Source: Physella acuta
Taxonomy: Eukaryota; Mollusca; Gastropoda; Physidae
Reading direction: 5' to 3'
DNA: 64,000 bases
Assembly (NCBI RefSeq): GCF_028476545.1
Contig: NW_026732022.1
Coordinates: 253,001 to 317,000, forward strand
Position numbers and translations under genes: made by a program
In this document: positions 24,440 to 38,902 of the stretch, in pieces
Layout of the letters: every line of letters starts with the position of its first letter
Numbering within the stretch: position 1 is the first letter of the stretch
Notes under the pieces: generated by a model
Seen by the model: the letters and a program-made list of their open reading frames with translations, nothing else
Told to the model about the DNA's origin: nothing
Databases searched by the model: none

Positions 24440-25500
24440 TTCATAAGACTGAACATACCATATCGAAGGATTATTGTAGCAAAGTCTTGATATTATTTCA
24501 TTTTGTGGTGTAAAATTATTGAAAGTATATGATTTCTGTTGTTAGAATATTTTTTTTCTGCACATGAAGGATTTATAATAAATAGGTTGGTATCGTTATA
24601 TAAGTATTTTCGTTTATTTTTCTTCAGTCTTTTGTTTATGCGTGCCATATCCTACAACAAATAGCGTATGTTTGGAAAAAAAGCCCTGTTGAATACAAGC
24701 TTGTAAATATATACACGTTTGATGTTATTGGTTATGAAATTCAAGTTATTGTAACTTACATCACATAACACACAAGCCAAAATCTAAACATATCAGTACC
24801 ATGTTTACGCATAAAAATGTAATATGCCTCAAAATGTTGGCACATTTACTAGCGAGCAGAACTGTTTTCAAGAACGTTTATAACTGAAATCCTTTAGCAG
24901 CGTGCAATTGATGTTTTCGAGTGCACGAATACGTGTGCTTGTACGTATGTGTTCATGTGTGTGTGTGTTTGTGTGTTTGTACATTCGTGCGATCATACGT
25001 ATGAGTACTTGTATTCACGTGTGAGGAAATCAACAACATTACACACAAGTCCTAGTTTAGCTCACAAAGACGTTTGGGCAGACGTCATTCATGTTGACTT
25101 TATGATTACAAACCTGGAAATCTAATAAACAATTGCACACATATTAGAAAGTTTTGTAGACACATAGCCTTTAGTAAATACGTGGGTTGATGGGCCTCAC
25201 ATACAACTTTTGATCTCTTACGTGTGACCTGATGAAACCACTTCATTAATTACATTAATTTCTGCCTGTTTAATGAACATATAACGACTGATTAGGCTTA
25301 AACTTAAAATTAGCTCTCATGTGACTAATGCAGTACAAGGGGCTAGTGTGCATATCAGGGAGAGAAAAATATATAACAAGCTCAGTTAAATTCATAGTTG
25401 TAGGACATGTTCATCCAGTTAAAGTGAGGTAAATGTCATTCTCTGTCTTGTGGAGTTGGGTTATCTCATTAATGGTCAGGTAAAGATGTAAATGTTTCCT
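24440..25500. other. Intergenic, nothing recognised
   Basis: Only a short GT run (24955-24985) stands out. Confidence 0.4.
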
Positions 25501-25955
25501 TAACCGTCACGAGAGGTAATGTGTGTTGTGACACTTCATGTAAACTGTCGTCGTTAGCTTTCGTGTAGAAAATTTCTTTAAAAACTTGAAATGTGTAAAA
25601 ACATACTTGAGTGTAGCTGTGTTTAATCAAGCATAGCCACCACCTCATCTACTAAACCCTAACTCAACCCTAACCACTACTTATTACTAATCAAACCCAG
25701 AGCCCCCGTTACTCTAGGTCTGTATTTTAAACTAGTAAAACATTTTCAAGCCGCACTATTTCAATAACCTAATGTAAAGATGATATGCGATGTTATTTTC
25801 TACAAGCCATTTATTTCTTATGTTTATTAAGCTTGTGTAACACTTGCGATGAGGTTTATATAATTTAGATTTGGCAATGGACTGCGAAGAACGTAACTCA
25901 GTTATTTGTCTCTGCATATCAAGGTAATATGTCTAGCCTGCATAATGTGTATGTA
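25500..25955. repeat. Duplicated intergenic block (pair with 12960-13372)
   Basis: This is the gene 3-side copy of the block described at 12960-13372 and leads into an unbroken TA tract. Confidence 0.6.
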
Positions 25956-26056
<101 letters not shown>

Positions 26057-26753
26057 TTCATACATGAGAACATCGTTATTTGAATATTTATGCCTATCTT
26101 TTATTTATATTAATGAATGGCTTATTTTTATATGTGTATGTGTAGTGAGGTGTGTATCGGTGTGTGTGTGTGTGTGTTTGGGTAGGTATTCATTTACAGA
26201 TACAATGCTACAGACTAAAATCACAATCAAGAAAAGCGGTAACGTATTAGATCTAATAATTTTTTTTACATTTAATCACATTCCAATATATTTCCAAATG
26301 CATAAAATGAATTATTATATTAAATTATCAGACACATATTGTTGTCTTGTGAACTTATTTAAACATTCGTCTATAAAATTGTTCATTAGATTTGTCCCAA
26401 AAATGAAGGTTTCAATTTCATATTTAATACAAAATAATATGTTTTATTTTTAACATACGAAACGCATACAAGTTAAATGGTTCACGCAAAGCTCTCTTAC
26501 AGAAGCGTTAAAAGATATGTAAAATTATAGCTATCGTATATGTATATTGCAGTCAAGTAGAACATATTAATTGGCGATCGCATAAAATCAGTTTGAAATG
26601 TGTATTGACGGCTAAACAAATAACATGAAATCATTAGTTTTTTGTAGACATGTAGTCCACACACATAGTAGGTTGTTAGCATGTGTTTAACATGGTGGTT
26701 ACATGTTTTATTGTTTTGAGAATTTACCATCCACCACGTTTTGTGTTGTACTT

Positions 26754-29700
26754 CTATAAACTAACGATAGTAAAACTACTGTACCAGGATAAAGCTGCGT
26801 CTTTATGTGCTTCCACCACTTCAAAGTAAAGTCCTTCCCCTTTCTTCATGTCAACAACCACTGACCCAGCAGCGCTAGTGTCGGCACTTGTCACTTCTAT
26901 ATACGTACACCACCTGTCTCCAGCCCACACACCAACTTGAATATTTTTATCTTCCCATTCATGTAGAGTGACACAGACAAGATATAAACCATCATGTGGT
27001 GATACAAATTTTCCTGTTGTTTGATTAAAATGTTGACCGTTATATTCACGTACTTTATAAAATGTTGAAATAATTGATCTAACACTGACAGGTGTGGGAC
27101 CATCAAGCTGTACATGACAAGCATATCTGTTACATACACGTGACTCTGTTGATTAGAAAACTTATGTATGATATACAATAATATACATGTTTAATTCCAC
27201 ATACTATTATACATGCTATGAATATGTAACATGTGCAAGTGTATGATTACATCATATAAGTAATCATAAAAACAGAAGGCAAGCTATCTCTCTACAAATA
27301 GATAATTGTGGATTATTTTTACACAATTCTCTATAACAGCACTGATTGAAACGATTAGTTTAGTAACTCCCCATTTTCCTGTTGTTAGTTTATCGTTTCT
27401 TGCGTATTGAAATTATTTGTTTAGTAACGTCCACAAGAAATATAATTAGCGTTACTTTCTAATTATATATGCGTACGATAAGTATTAAGAGCCGTTATAC
27501 ATCAGAAGATTGTTAAAAATAAATATGGCAATTCTATTAACACAAAACAAAGACCAGAACCAATAGAATGATAATCTTGACGTGAAGACCATCAGAATAA
27601 AATATGTTCAAGTTATATTAAAGATTTAATTATTGCTTCTAGAACACACTTTTTAGTAGCATAAACCTAAAGGGCTAAAGTTTTTGTTTACATTATAAAA
27701 TTACTACAACTATATACAATTCGTACTGCGACTGATGTACCTCGTTTTGTAATGCATCAGTAAGAAACAAATGTATGGTAAAAACCCACGTGTCTAGTGG
27801 CTGGTACTAGAGGAGAGTGAAATGTTCCAATCTTTTTAGCGAAATTTCCATTCTGGAGAATTGCGTTTATTAACCCGTCATTTCTGGATGTATGAATGGA
27901 TGGATGGATGTGTGTCCGCAGCTTTAAGTCGTATCTCCTTCTCAACGAAGCAATATCGAGGACTAGTTCTAAAAGCAAATTTGTTCAGCAAGTTCCGAGG
28001 ATGATTGTGGGCTAAAAAAAAATCCCAGAATTCCTTCCTGGATTTCCCAGAAAAGCCAAAAAACCTCGAAAAAAAGCAGTTTTTGGCCCATATCTCGGCA
28101 ACCAGACCACTTAGCGACTTGAAACATGTATCAATCAATTTCTGCTATAATTTAGAACAATATTGTTGAAGAAAGTTTTCAAAAATATCCTTTCGTTCGG
28201 ACACAATATTTTTTTTGAATTAATTAAAATTTGGACCGAATTAGTAGGCATGTTTATCCAACCACACCACACGCACGTTCAATAGCTGCGCCATCACGTT
28301 CAATGGCTGCGCCATCACGTTCGGTAGCTAGGCGCGCACAATGGTTTTTAGTCATGTAACTCTATTGTAAATATAACATGTAAAATACTGAAAACAAATT
28401 AATAAAAAACGTTTTAATAACTAACCAATGGTTCTACTAACCCTGCTCTTGATTTACGCTAAGACAGAGCTATTTTTAGATAGCATAAGGAAATTGCGCT
28501 TAAATGTCACTCGACTTTTAATTAACTTTTTTCATATTATGCTGTGTTTGGCTAACGAGCATCGCTCAAACTGATACATGGTATTATGTTTGATATTAAA
28601 GAGACTAGTCAACTAACATAGGGGAATATGGAGCTTGTATTAAGTTTGTATCTTATCAGTTTGTATCGATATTCTTCATTAAAGTTTTACATTTACATCC
28701 AGATAGAGAAAATATAGCATGACTATGTACATATCATGATTAAAGATTATTATTTTCGAATTGAAACTTACCGATTATATTAAAATCCATTGACAATTTT
28801 GAAATAGCATTTTCCATAGTTTCCAGCTGGATTAAAATACAGTGTAAATTAAATTAATTAAATAGTCATATAACAGAATAAATGACATAATAGGTCCATT
28901 CACTTTACAATAGCAACGTGTAATTAGACAAACTGGCTTTAAAAAAAAAAACAACTAAAAATAATTATCAATTAATTCACAAAAAGCAGCTGTCATTAAA
29001 TGATCTAAAAATAAATAGACAATTAATGCTCAATGCTTCAAATCTACCAATGATCTGCTTACAAACATACCGTCTTTTTTCTTTCCTCTCTAGTTTCCAA
29101 GTTCTGGTTACATATTTGAATCAATCTATCAATTGGCATCAATCTTTGTTGCAGGAGTTGGCATATCAGACTGAGCTAAATGACCGATAATTTAATAGAT
29201 TATTTAGAGTTTGACTAGATCTTTTAAATAATAAATTGCAGACATAAAAACATGTCTTAAAGTTTGTCTTAGAATCAATGGTCTTCGTTTTGGAAAAAAA
29301 AAGGTTACAACTTGATTTTGTAAGTTTACTTTAATTATTTAGCACTCATAATATTGATTACCTTTGATTGCAACCTCTTAAATCCGGCTGACAAATTGAC
29401 CATGGTTTTATTATCTTCTTGTAAAGAAACAATCTGATCAGAAAGTCTTATAATTTCTTGAGTTATACTGTCTGTTATGTCTGTGTGAACTTGAATTTCT
29501 TTATTTACTTTGTCTACGTTGTTTTTATATTCTTTCATATCTAGAGACAGTTTCTCTAGTGTTTTGTTTGACTTGGTTTCTTTTTCTTTTAAACTTTCAA
29601 TATCTTTGTTCAGCTCCTTTACTTTGTTATCTTGTTCACTCATTTGTTTTCTAAGGTTTTTAAAATTCTGCTTTTGTTTTTTAGTCAGTTGTTCGATGTT

Positions 29701-31076
29701 TACCCCCATGTCATGATGTTCTGTTACAAAGTTGTCTCTCCATTGTTTTATTTCTGATATGTCATCTGTAGACTTGTGTTGTGTGTCCTGTAGTGAAGAT
29801 AGTGTTGTTTCAATATAGGCGAGTCTACGCTCTAGGTCAGGATATTCTTCAGCTGAGAATAGTCACAAATATAAGTTTGAAATTTTACAAGTCTCGAACC
29901 TTGAAAAATAGAGTGTTAAAAATGAAATTACATCAAGGTATATGATGATGCTATTTAACATGTTATGCCAAAGAATACTATAATATACCAGCTGTGTGTT
30001 GGCCTTGTGTGATGAGTTCTCTTGGTGATTCTACGGATAGAAATGTTGCTGTTGTCTCTGTGTCAGGCTGTGGTAAAGATGGCGTGGGTTTGTTGACATT
30101 CAAGTTTTCCTCGTCTAGTGGATTGGGATTAAAGTTTTTTTTTTAAAATCGCCGTTAAAGTTAACAATGATTTTGGTGCATACAATATATATATATATTT
30201 AAAACCGTAATGCATATGATGAAAACAAAAACTTGAATAAGATCCACATTTATATAAACACAAAGTCTTCCAACATGTCTAGAGTATACAAATCGGACGT
30301 GCGGTTTTTCTTTTACACGGCTGTTTAGGAATTTAAAAGTAGATACCAAATTATCTGAAAAACGTATAACTTTCAATACATCCTTAAGGCTTTTTAAACG
30401 TGTCTTAGGGCGAGTAAATTTGCACAAAGCGATTGTACATTCTTCAATTTTGTTCAACGTTTTAAGAGTCACTAGTGAAATATCGAATTTATATAAATAA
30501 ATGCGGTTTGTTAGTTGGTTGACAGAATAAAATTATATCCATTTCACATAGTGTTTGCAATGTCTTTAAACTAAACTTTTAAAAAATCCATTGCATTTTT
30601 CTCAATAGAAGCGCTTACTACTGAACACACAGTCTACATGACTATAGGCTTTGAGATTTTAAATTATAAAAACTATTAGAGTACTAACTTAAAATATGTG
30701 ACGTCACTTCCAACAAGGCCGTGGCTACTGTGTCCAGTTCTTGTGATAGCTCGATGTAGCTGACAGATGATTGGTCAGTTTTTTCTTCTAGCCACGCCTT
30801 ACTTTTTGTTACAACCTGTGATGAAAGACAATATTTATGTTTCTACCGTTCAGATTTTAAGTTTTTTTTGTGTTATAAGTACACGACATTAAACTTTTGA
30901 CACAAAATCTTGCTAAATGTATGAACGTTGCTTGAACAAGTAAATGTAAAGATTATTGTGAGTTGGTAGAAACTTACATTTTTCATATTTCCTATAACAG
31001 GTTCCAGTAATTGTATCTGTTGTTCCAAATATTTCGTGTGCTCTGTAACAAGCTTGACCTGAATTGTTGAAGGCAT
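26754..31076 (-). CDS. C1q gene 3: coiled-coil C1q-domain protein (464 aa, 7 coding exons)
   Basis: Exons on the minus strand are E1 30978-31076, E2 30689-30815, E3 29989-30114, E4 29362-29852, E5 29071-29175, E6 28772-28826 and the C1q exon 26754-27145. They total 1395 nt in one frame. The protein starts MPSTIQVKLVTEHTKYLEQQ at an ATG directly after a TTTAG acceptor, and its E0 has no ATG, which supports this start. Residues 1-75 are helical, 76-118 a Pro/Thr-rich linker, 119-334 coiled coil, and 336-464 the C1q module (ESRVCNRYACHV, YNGQHFNQTTGKFVSPHDG, FTIVSL). The C1q exon lacks an internal ATG in its true frame, so a plain ORF search shows only a shadow of it. Introns and flanks closely match gene 5, so this pair is a recent segmental duplicate. 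It is divergently arranged with gene 4. Confidence 0.9.
27880..28425 (-). repeat. Dispersed repeat in gene 3 intron 6
   Basis: The right part (about 28210-28425) is the reverse complement of the family seen at 58273-58440, with shared blocks AATTAATTAAAATTT, TCCAACCACACCACA and ATGGTTTTTAGTCATG. A three-fold GCGCCATCACGTTC repeat lies inside. The left part starts with an ATGG run. Confidence 0.55.
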
Positions 31077-31234
31077 CTAAATAATAATATAAATGTCACT
31101 TTAAAAAAAATGTTTTAATATATAATAAATTAAAGTGCAAATAAACCAGACCGTTTTATATCCACCGATCTCCAGCACCTTACAGTAACACACACGATGG
31201 AGATTATTTATGTAACATTGGGATGTGATGTTGT

Positions 31235-31325
31235 AACATATTCTGTTGTTTAGCTGAAACATATTCTGTTGTTCGACTGTAATATATTATGTTGTTTGAC
31301 TGTAACATATTCAGCTGTTTGACTG
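31235..31325. repeat. Short ~23-bp tandem repeat in gene 3 intron 0
   Basis: Four diverged units of TGTAACATATTCTGTTGTTT. Confidence 0.65.
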
Positions 31326-31828
31326 GGTAATGGGTAGATTGTAAGCTAGTGATCTCTCATTTCTGTTATTAGTCGAGAGTGTATCCGAACGTGAGTGTAA
31401 CTTGTGTTTTGTTTGTCTCTTGTTTGAAAGATCTAGCATTTAAACATTATGTGAGCTATCATTTGTGTTTTGATTTCGGGTTCAAATGACCTGTTAGTAC
31501 TGTGGTTGACTTTATATGAACTTTGATTTACATTTTAAAAAAAGAACACATTTAAATATCGTGCGTTCATTTATTTATAAATCAACAATAACTGATAAAA
31601 CATTTATTTTAAGTTCGAAATAAAAACGTCCTGCTGTGTTAGCGACACCCCAAGTTTGAGTGTTTGTGTTATATGTTAGTGATACTACATGTGTGTAGTT
31701 GTGTGTACGACATGCTGTGTGCGGTTGGCCTAGTGACCTATTTAAAATAACATACCTATATTGACTTTTAAAGTAAAAGATATTAGGTAATACTGTTTCT
31801 TACACACAACACATTAAATGATACTTAC

Positions 31829-31976
31829 AGCTTCAATTCTATATCAATATCAAATTATTGCCAACAAAAAAGTCTAAATAACAAATCTACAAGTGTGAAA
31901 CTTTGTCGTCTTGACAACTTTGTTACCTAAACAGCAGTTAATTTCGGGATTTCCCGTTAAGCTGTTTCAGTTTCAC
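31829..31976 (-). promoter_or_regulatory. Gene 3 E0 exon and promoter with NF-kB and ISRE-like sites
   Basis: On the minus strand GTGAAACTGAAAC (31976-31964) is followed after eight bases by GGGAAATCCC (31955-31946). The inferred first exon runs from roughly 31930 to a donor at 31829 (GAAGCT then GTAAGTATC) and has no ATG. No TATA box is seen. Gene 4 starts about 640 bp away on the other strand, so the block could have served as a two-way promoter. Confidence 0.62.
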
Positions 31977-33124
31977 ATACAAGCTAGAGTCTAGCCGCTA
32001 GACGAACCAAACCGAAAACATTTACAGCCTTCAATATGACAACTAAAAGTACTGAGGTCAAATTAACGTAGGTAAACAATACATAAGTTGTATCATAATC
32101 AAATAATGGTAAAATGTATATATTTCGAGTTTAGTTGATAAATAAATCGAGATATTATACCATTACTTTTACTTGCGGTAGTAGAGGACTATGTCGTTCA
32201 TTATAACCATATTAACAATGATAGATATGTTGTAGAACTTGTGTTTCTGATAGTGTAAATATGAGATTAATATTTGGGTTGTTCGTAAAGTAGGTTTACA
32301 GATGATGATGTGGTTATGGATTAAAAAGTTAGAGTTAAGGTTGAGGAATGATATGCATGTATGTAAAAAATATTTAGGGGACTATAGCCTTAAAAGGGAA
32401 ATGAAAATGTGTTTTATGTCTAGTGGGGATCATGAGTTTCATATTGGCCATTTTATACAGACGATAAACTGTGTTTGAAATGTAGCTATTGTAATATGAA
32501 AATGTATGAATAGTGTTTGAGTGAACTTAATTTTAAACCCGTAATACTGACTAATTTTTAAAAGTAGGTAATCTTTAAACTGTTTGTGCCCACTTATCTC
32601 GTATTTAATTTGTTTAGATACGTCCTATAATTCAGGTTAAGCTTGTTACAGAGCACGTAAAATATTTGGAGAAACAAATACGAGTTATGAAACCTGCATT
32701 TGAAATTATGAAATTGGAAAGTAGGCCTGGTCATCAGTGATTTGTTAGTTTGTTTATTGTTTTTTAACAAATTCTTTATTATACATGCATATAGTAAGTG
32801 AGGTAGATTAGGAATACACAACGGACACAGAAGCCATCAGCATGTAGCTGTCTTTATTCGTAAACGGAAGAGAGAGAACGGAAGTGACGAGAGACAATTA
32901 TTTATATACATGTAAGGGACATCACTCAAGATAACAGTATAAATATAATACTAATACAAGAAGAGTGAGTTCCCTTGACCTCACAAGTCTCACTATATTA
33001 CAGTAAGTTACTCAGTTTTTTCACTTATGCACTTTTAACATTACCAGGCCGTAGAAAAAAATAAGACGTGGACCACGGCCATGTTGAATGTCTGTTCCAA
33101 AATAATGTGTAAACATTTTAATTC

Positions 33125-33350
33125 ATTTTAGAGCTCACGAGTCACGAGTTCGGGTCTCGGTACACTTGTACACACGGCTTCTCTTTTTAAGGGATCATCA
33201 TGGTCGTATTTTAGAGAGTCGGACTTTAACCAGGTAAATTATCGAGTTCGGATCTTAGGCCCCAGTGTTTGTGACGTTCATAAATCCATAAATCTCTGAC
33301 GGGTACCTATTACAGATTAGGGAAACAAAGGTGGCTGAGCATAAAACTTA
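33125..33350 (+). mobile_element. tRNA-derived SINE in gene 4
   Basis: A B-box-like GAGTTCGGATCTTAGGCCC is followed by GACGGGTACCTATTACAG and TTAGGGAAACAAAGGTGGCTG. The same order occurs at 51765-51900, and the tail also at 52675-52745. It lies where gene 4 exon E2 would be expected. Confidence 0.55.
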
Positions 33351-35502
33351 CCAAACTATCCCTTGTATTCCGACGTTTTTAATCGCTACTTCATTTACGT
33401 GTCCTTTTTTAAAACTGGAAAAGATGATGACGACGACGATGATGATAATAATGATGATCATGATGATGATCATGATTTAGTCTTTGTCATAAAATAAAAT
33501 AAGAGTTTACATTTCAGCCGTAAATACAAAAGATTTAAAAGATTAAGGTTATTTCCTGTGTATTTCTTGAGTATTTTTATAATAAATTATTATATTTTCC
33601 ATGAAAAGTTATTGAAGGTAATGTAATTAACTTACATACGCAATCAAACATGTTTAGCTTATACCTACGTGTCAAGGTTAGGTTTAGGGTTGTCGACAGA
33701 AATCGACACAATTGGAACATGATTTATAACAATATTATTCAATGAAAAACTGTGTTTATAAAAATCTTCATTCTTTATTCATATTAAACAGATGAAAAAA
33801 AAGAGCCGATAGATGTCGAGGAAGAAACGCCATCTTTATCTCAATCTATACAACAAACTTCAGCAACAGAAAAAGTTGACCGTTGTGAATTTAATGTAAC
33901 TCAACCTTCAACTGGTATAAAAACAAGTAAGTTTAACTGAAGGAATATTTTAAATCCAAAAAAAACAGTTACTTATATTGAAACATTTTAAGGCAAATGA
34001 TACGATTTTATAATCTAGTTTTAACATTTGTTTCATAAATTATTACTTTCAAATACATTACAGAGATAGTTAGTAGACTTAAGCTTATAGAGACAACTGT
34101 AAGTTCTCTGCAAGACACGGCACATAAAGCTAAAGTTGCCATAACAGAAATAAAAGAATGGAGGGATATCTTTGTCACAGAAACATGCAATATGAATTCA
34201 AAAATTGAACAACTAAGTAGGAAACAAAAGCTTAAATTTAGAAACCTTAGAAAACAAATAAGTGAACAAGAAAACAAAGTAAATGATCTGAATAAAGAAA
34301 TTGAACGTTTAGAAAAAACAGAAACCAAGTCCAACAAAACACTAGAGAAACTGTCTCTAGATTTGAAAGAATATGAAAACAACCTACACAAAATAAATAC
34401 AGAGATGCAAGTTTATAGAGATGAATTTAGAAGATTATCTGATTCGATTTCCGACTTACAAGACGTCGGAAAACAAAATGCTGTTGAAAGAGCTACCCAA
34501 TTTGAAGATTTATATGCTAAGGTAGTTTTGAGCTTTTAATAACATATTTCATAACAGCTAATTCAACTGAACACAACAATATTTTATTTATATGTTACAT
34601 ATTGGATTGTACTGTCTCTTGAAACAATTATACTCCTACCCTACCCCCCCCCCCACCACACACACACGTTTTTAAACTGAATATGTTTTATAATATGTTA
34701 AAATTACATTTGTAGCATCTCTGTAGTTAAAGTTTTAAACTTGATTTTGAAATTGTTTATTCTGGGATCCATCATGATGGTGGGAGGGGAAGTTCAATTT
34801 TCCCATCACACCCATAATGAACTTAAGGAAGCATCATTGTGTTTATCGATGAATTGTTGCCACAAAATTTTAAATAGTGGTGGGGTGTCCTTGGGGAATA
34901 TAACTCCCTGACAAACATGATTACGTGACTGTAATTCTAAGTGTTAAATGTTATTTTAAAATCCCTCCTTCTAGCACAGTGTTATATACAAACTCCTACA
35001 ACAAAGGTTGATGCCCATTGACAAACTGGTTCAAATCTTTAACCAAAACCTGCAGACCAGGGAGACAAATATCAAAAAGGTAAAAATAAAAACATAGGTA
35101 TTGTTTTTTTTTAGACGAGCACGAAACTTATATAGTACTTAATTCTTTTTAATTATTTCTTTTTCATTTCCCGTCTTAAAACTCAAAATATAAAATGATT
35201 TTTAAACACGGAGGTTCAAATAGATTAAATAAAAAATTAAACTTTAATTAAAATGTATGCTATTGTATAATGGGAATGTAATTTCAGCTAGGATCTGTAG
35301 AAGTTCATGTTAAGAAATTGTTGAAATGTGTCCACGCACTTCGAAAGTTGTTGTTAATTTTTTTTTAACAAGTACATTTTGATGAGATTTTTGTAATGAT
35401 TTTCTGTAATTTGTGGAGTTTAACTCTACTTTAAATGTTTTATAAACCGTTAGCTACACAAAGTTGACGTATTTATTATTTTTTGTAATGTTAAATATAA
35501 GC

Positions 35503-35729
<227 letters not shown>

Positions 35730-36204
35730 TTTGTAACTGTATCAGTAGTGGATTTAATTGCTACTATTTTACTGCAGAACAAGAAGTTAAAAGCCATTTT
35801 GATTGCATTTTAACTTTACAAGAAGATAGAAACAAAAATGAGGCAAATACTTCAAACACGATTGAAACTTTAAATTTGAAGGTAAAAAAAATTCTTTTCA
35901 CGGTCTAAAAATAAATACATTGTTTTATAACGCAGAACCTTTACGTAGCTAATATATAACACAGTAAGATTTATATAGGAATATTAAAGTAAATATGTGC
36001 CAATTATTGAAAATGATTTAACGAAAATGTAATTTGAAATTTCTATAAAGATTGAAACCAGCGCGAAAGAAGTTTTACGGCTGTCAACAGATTTAAAAAC
36101 ATTAGGTAAGATTTTGGTGCATTATATTTTGCTTCAAACTTTAATTTTCAGTTTAAAACTTCATGTTTCATTGACTCATTAGTTGTTTCTTTAAAAAAAA
36201 AAGA

Positions 36205-36345
36205 GGCGTTGTCTAGTGGTACAATACACACTGTTAACCCGAAAGTTTGGACCCGGTCACGAGACATGTGTCCAAGTGATGCGATGCCTCAGGGAAAAAT
36301 TAAATAGTCAGAGAAAAACACTCACTATTCATGCTTCAGCCGTAA
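36205..36345 (+). mobile_element. Possible SINE fragment in gene 4 intron
   Basis: GGCGTTGTCTAGTGGTACAA resembles an A box, and AACCCGAAAGTTTGGACCCG a worn B box. The tail is not clear. Confidence 0.4.
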
Positions 36346-37249
36346 TACAATGAATATGTGTGAGTTAATTACTGAACATAACATTCCGTTTTCTAAAATC
36401 AATCGTTTATTTTATTTAGGGTGGGGCACACCGAATAGACATGGCCAATCATTAAAAACACAATGTGAGACACTTGCCTCCAACAGACTACATTTGTGTT
36501 TTCTTCCAATGCACATCATCTTTTGTAGTGTCATGTAAAAAACAGAACAGCGAAACTCACATATGTCCATATTATCAGAGAAAGTGTATAGCAAATCGAG
36601 TAAACAATACAAGTCATCATAATTGCTACTTTTTAAAATATCTTCACAAATAATATGTAGTGATAGTAAACATTGTTGTATCGTTTTATTATTGTAATTG
36701 TTACGTAGGCCTACTAGCTTCTAAACATCATTTGAAGCCTCCGATATAAAAATAAAAAAGTTAACACAACCACCCACCACAAAACACATACAACCGCCAG
36801 ATAATAACGTATTCTGATAACCGTCTCTTTAAATATGTAAACAATGATTTTTATCAGCAGAGCCTCGTGTGTGTTCACCTTACTTCTGTCAAATTTATTT
36901 GAATACCGGCGAAGTGTTCGCTGCAGGGTCAATTATTTCTACATTATAGATTGTCATGTAACGTAACGGCAGCCATTTTAATCAGACAACAGGAAAACTT
37001 GTAGCACCAGATGATCGAAGCTATCTTGTTATTGTAACGTTACAGGAGAGAGATGGTAACATGTTTAGTGTAAGGTTATGTGTTGAATGCAATTCTAAAA
37101 AAAGTGTATTAGTAACTTCAGCTGTCTGTTGTTCAACTATTGTTGACATGAAAAATGGAGAAAAACTTTACTTTGAATTAATTTTGGCAGATGTAGGCCT
37201 ACGAGCTAAGCTACAAACTAGCAGTGGGTTCACTATAGTTAGTTTATAG

Positions 37250-38460
37250 ATGCGTATCGTATGTACACATTTTAAAACATAACCGGTAAGTCAGCTAAAG
37301 TGCTTTAAGTGATCTTCTGCCTATATAGTTGTCCGACTTCTGAAAGCAAAGATAAGAAAACATATTGTTTATATCGATTAATGCCTGTGCCTAAAACTGC
37401 TAATAAATTTTAGAGGTAAATATATAAGAAGTAAAACAAAAAATTCGGGCATGTTAGGTGGTATACTTGTAATAACTAAGCCTAAAGAGTTGTATACTTA
37501 AAAGGCATAATGAAATCTATTAATAACATAGTCTGTTCAAGGTCCGCGGTTTGATGCAGCGTTCAAAGACTAGTAAAAGACACATTAAAAAGGTTATGTC
37601 AAACACTAGCACCAAGTACACAGTATCGAATATACCAAATTTTATTGCCAGTCTTTATGATCTCCTATCTCGTTGTGGGTCTGTCAGATATTTGGTCACA
37701 TTTACGGTAAAACATCTGATCTTGGTGGGCCGTGTGGGGTCAGTCCATCTGTACTTTGGGTTTAGGCCATATCAAATAAAGAAATGAGTGGGCGAATGTT
37801 TTTTTATGCTAATAATCAGAAAGATACTTTATGAGTTGATATTTGTATAATAAAAATGATTTTAATGTCTAACTAATAAAAACAAATTATCATCATGGCA
37901 TTTTGAAAGGGTTATATTCATACACTAAAGCAAATTTCATGGAGTTTTAAACGTATTCCTCGAGTCGATGCAACAGTACCCTATGAAAGTGCCAAAGGAA
38001 GAGATCACGAATTTTACACTCTGGTTATGTTTCTTAAATACCTTTTTCTTGAAATGATGTAGAAATAAACCAATGTTTAATATTATCATGTAGATTTAAT
38101 AAACTAACCTGTTTTATTCTGCTCCTCAACACTAATCTGTTACAGACGATATAAGCAGTCTACTGGCACAGCACTCAACACTAAAATCTCTCATATATCA
38201 TAATATATAATTGACGTCAAATATTCATTACATATATTATGTTTATCAACAGTAAATGATTTTGTAAGTCTAATATGTGTCAAATGAAAACAACGATGTT
38301 CTAAGGTTAGAATTTATTCAACTAAATTTATATAAAGATAATATGTCATGTGCTTCTAATTTCGCGATCGATGTTTCTTGTAGCAATTATGTGTTACACT
38401 TTTTGTTACACATACACATGTTTATATAAATAATTATATAAAAAATTATTTAGTTTAATA
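37250..38460. other. Gene 4 / gene 5 convergent intergenic region
   Basis: The 3' ends of genes 4 and 5 face each other here. No further gene is supported; the open frame at 37551-37787 shows no recognisable feature. Confidence 0.45.
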
Positions 38461-38902
38461 GATGTAACGATTTTCGTTTGTGTTGATGTTTGTTAATTTA
38501 AAGATACAGTGTTACTAAATAAAGGAAAACATGTTTTTAATACAGATAAGCTGTAATTTATTTCTTAAATTTCATTTGGTTTGTCTTAAGGCTTATGCTG
38601 ACAGTTACATATTTAACGTTTTATTTTTTATACAAACCAAACGTATTCAAATACGTTTGTGCTCCTATACAGTGAAGTCAATGGTACATACTTATATTCT
38701 ATAACGTTGGTCAAGTAGAAAACATAATAAGTGATCATATTAAATCAATAGAAACAAAATGATAACTAAACAAATATCATGTAAACCATTCAAGTGTTTG
38801 TAGACATGCAGTCCACACACTTAGTAAGTTGTTCGCGTGTGTTTAACATGGTGGTTACATAATTTTAAAAATTTACCATCAACCATATTTTGTGTTGTAC
38901 TT

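Noticed and set aside
36205-36290. Possible functional tRNA gene
   Set aside because: The boxes are degenerate and no complete cloverleaf can be drawn; a SINE fragment is more likely.
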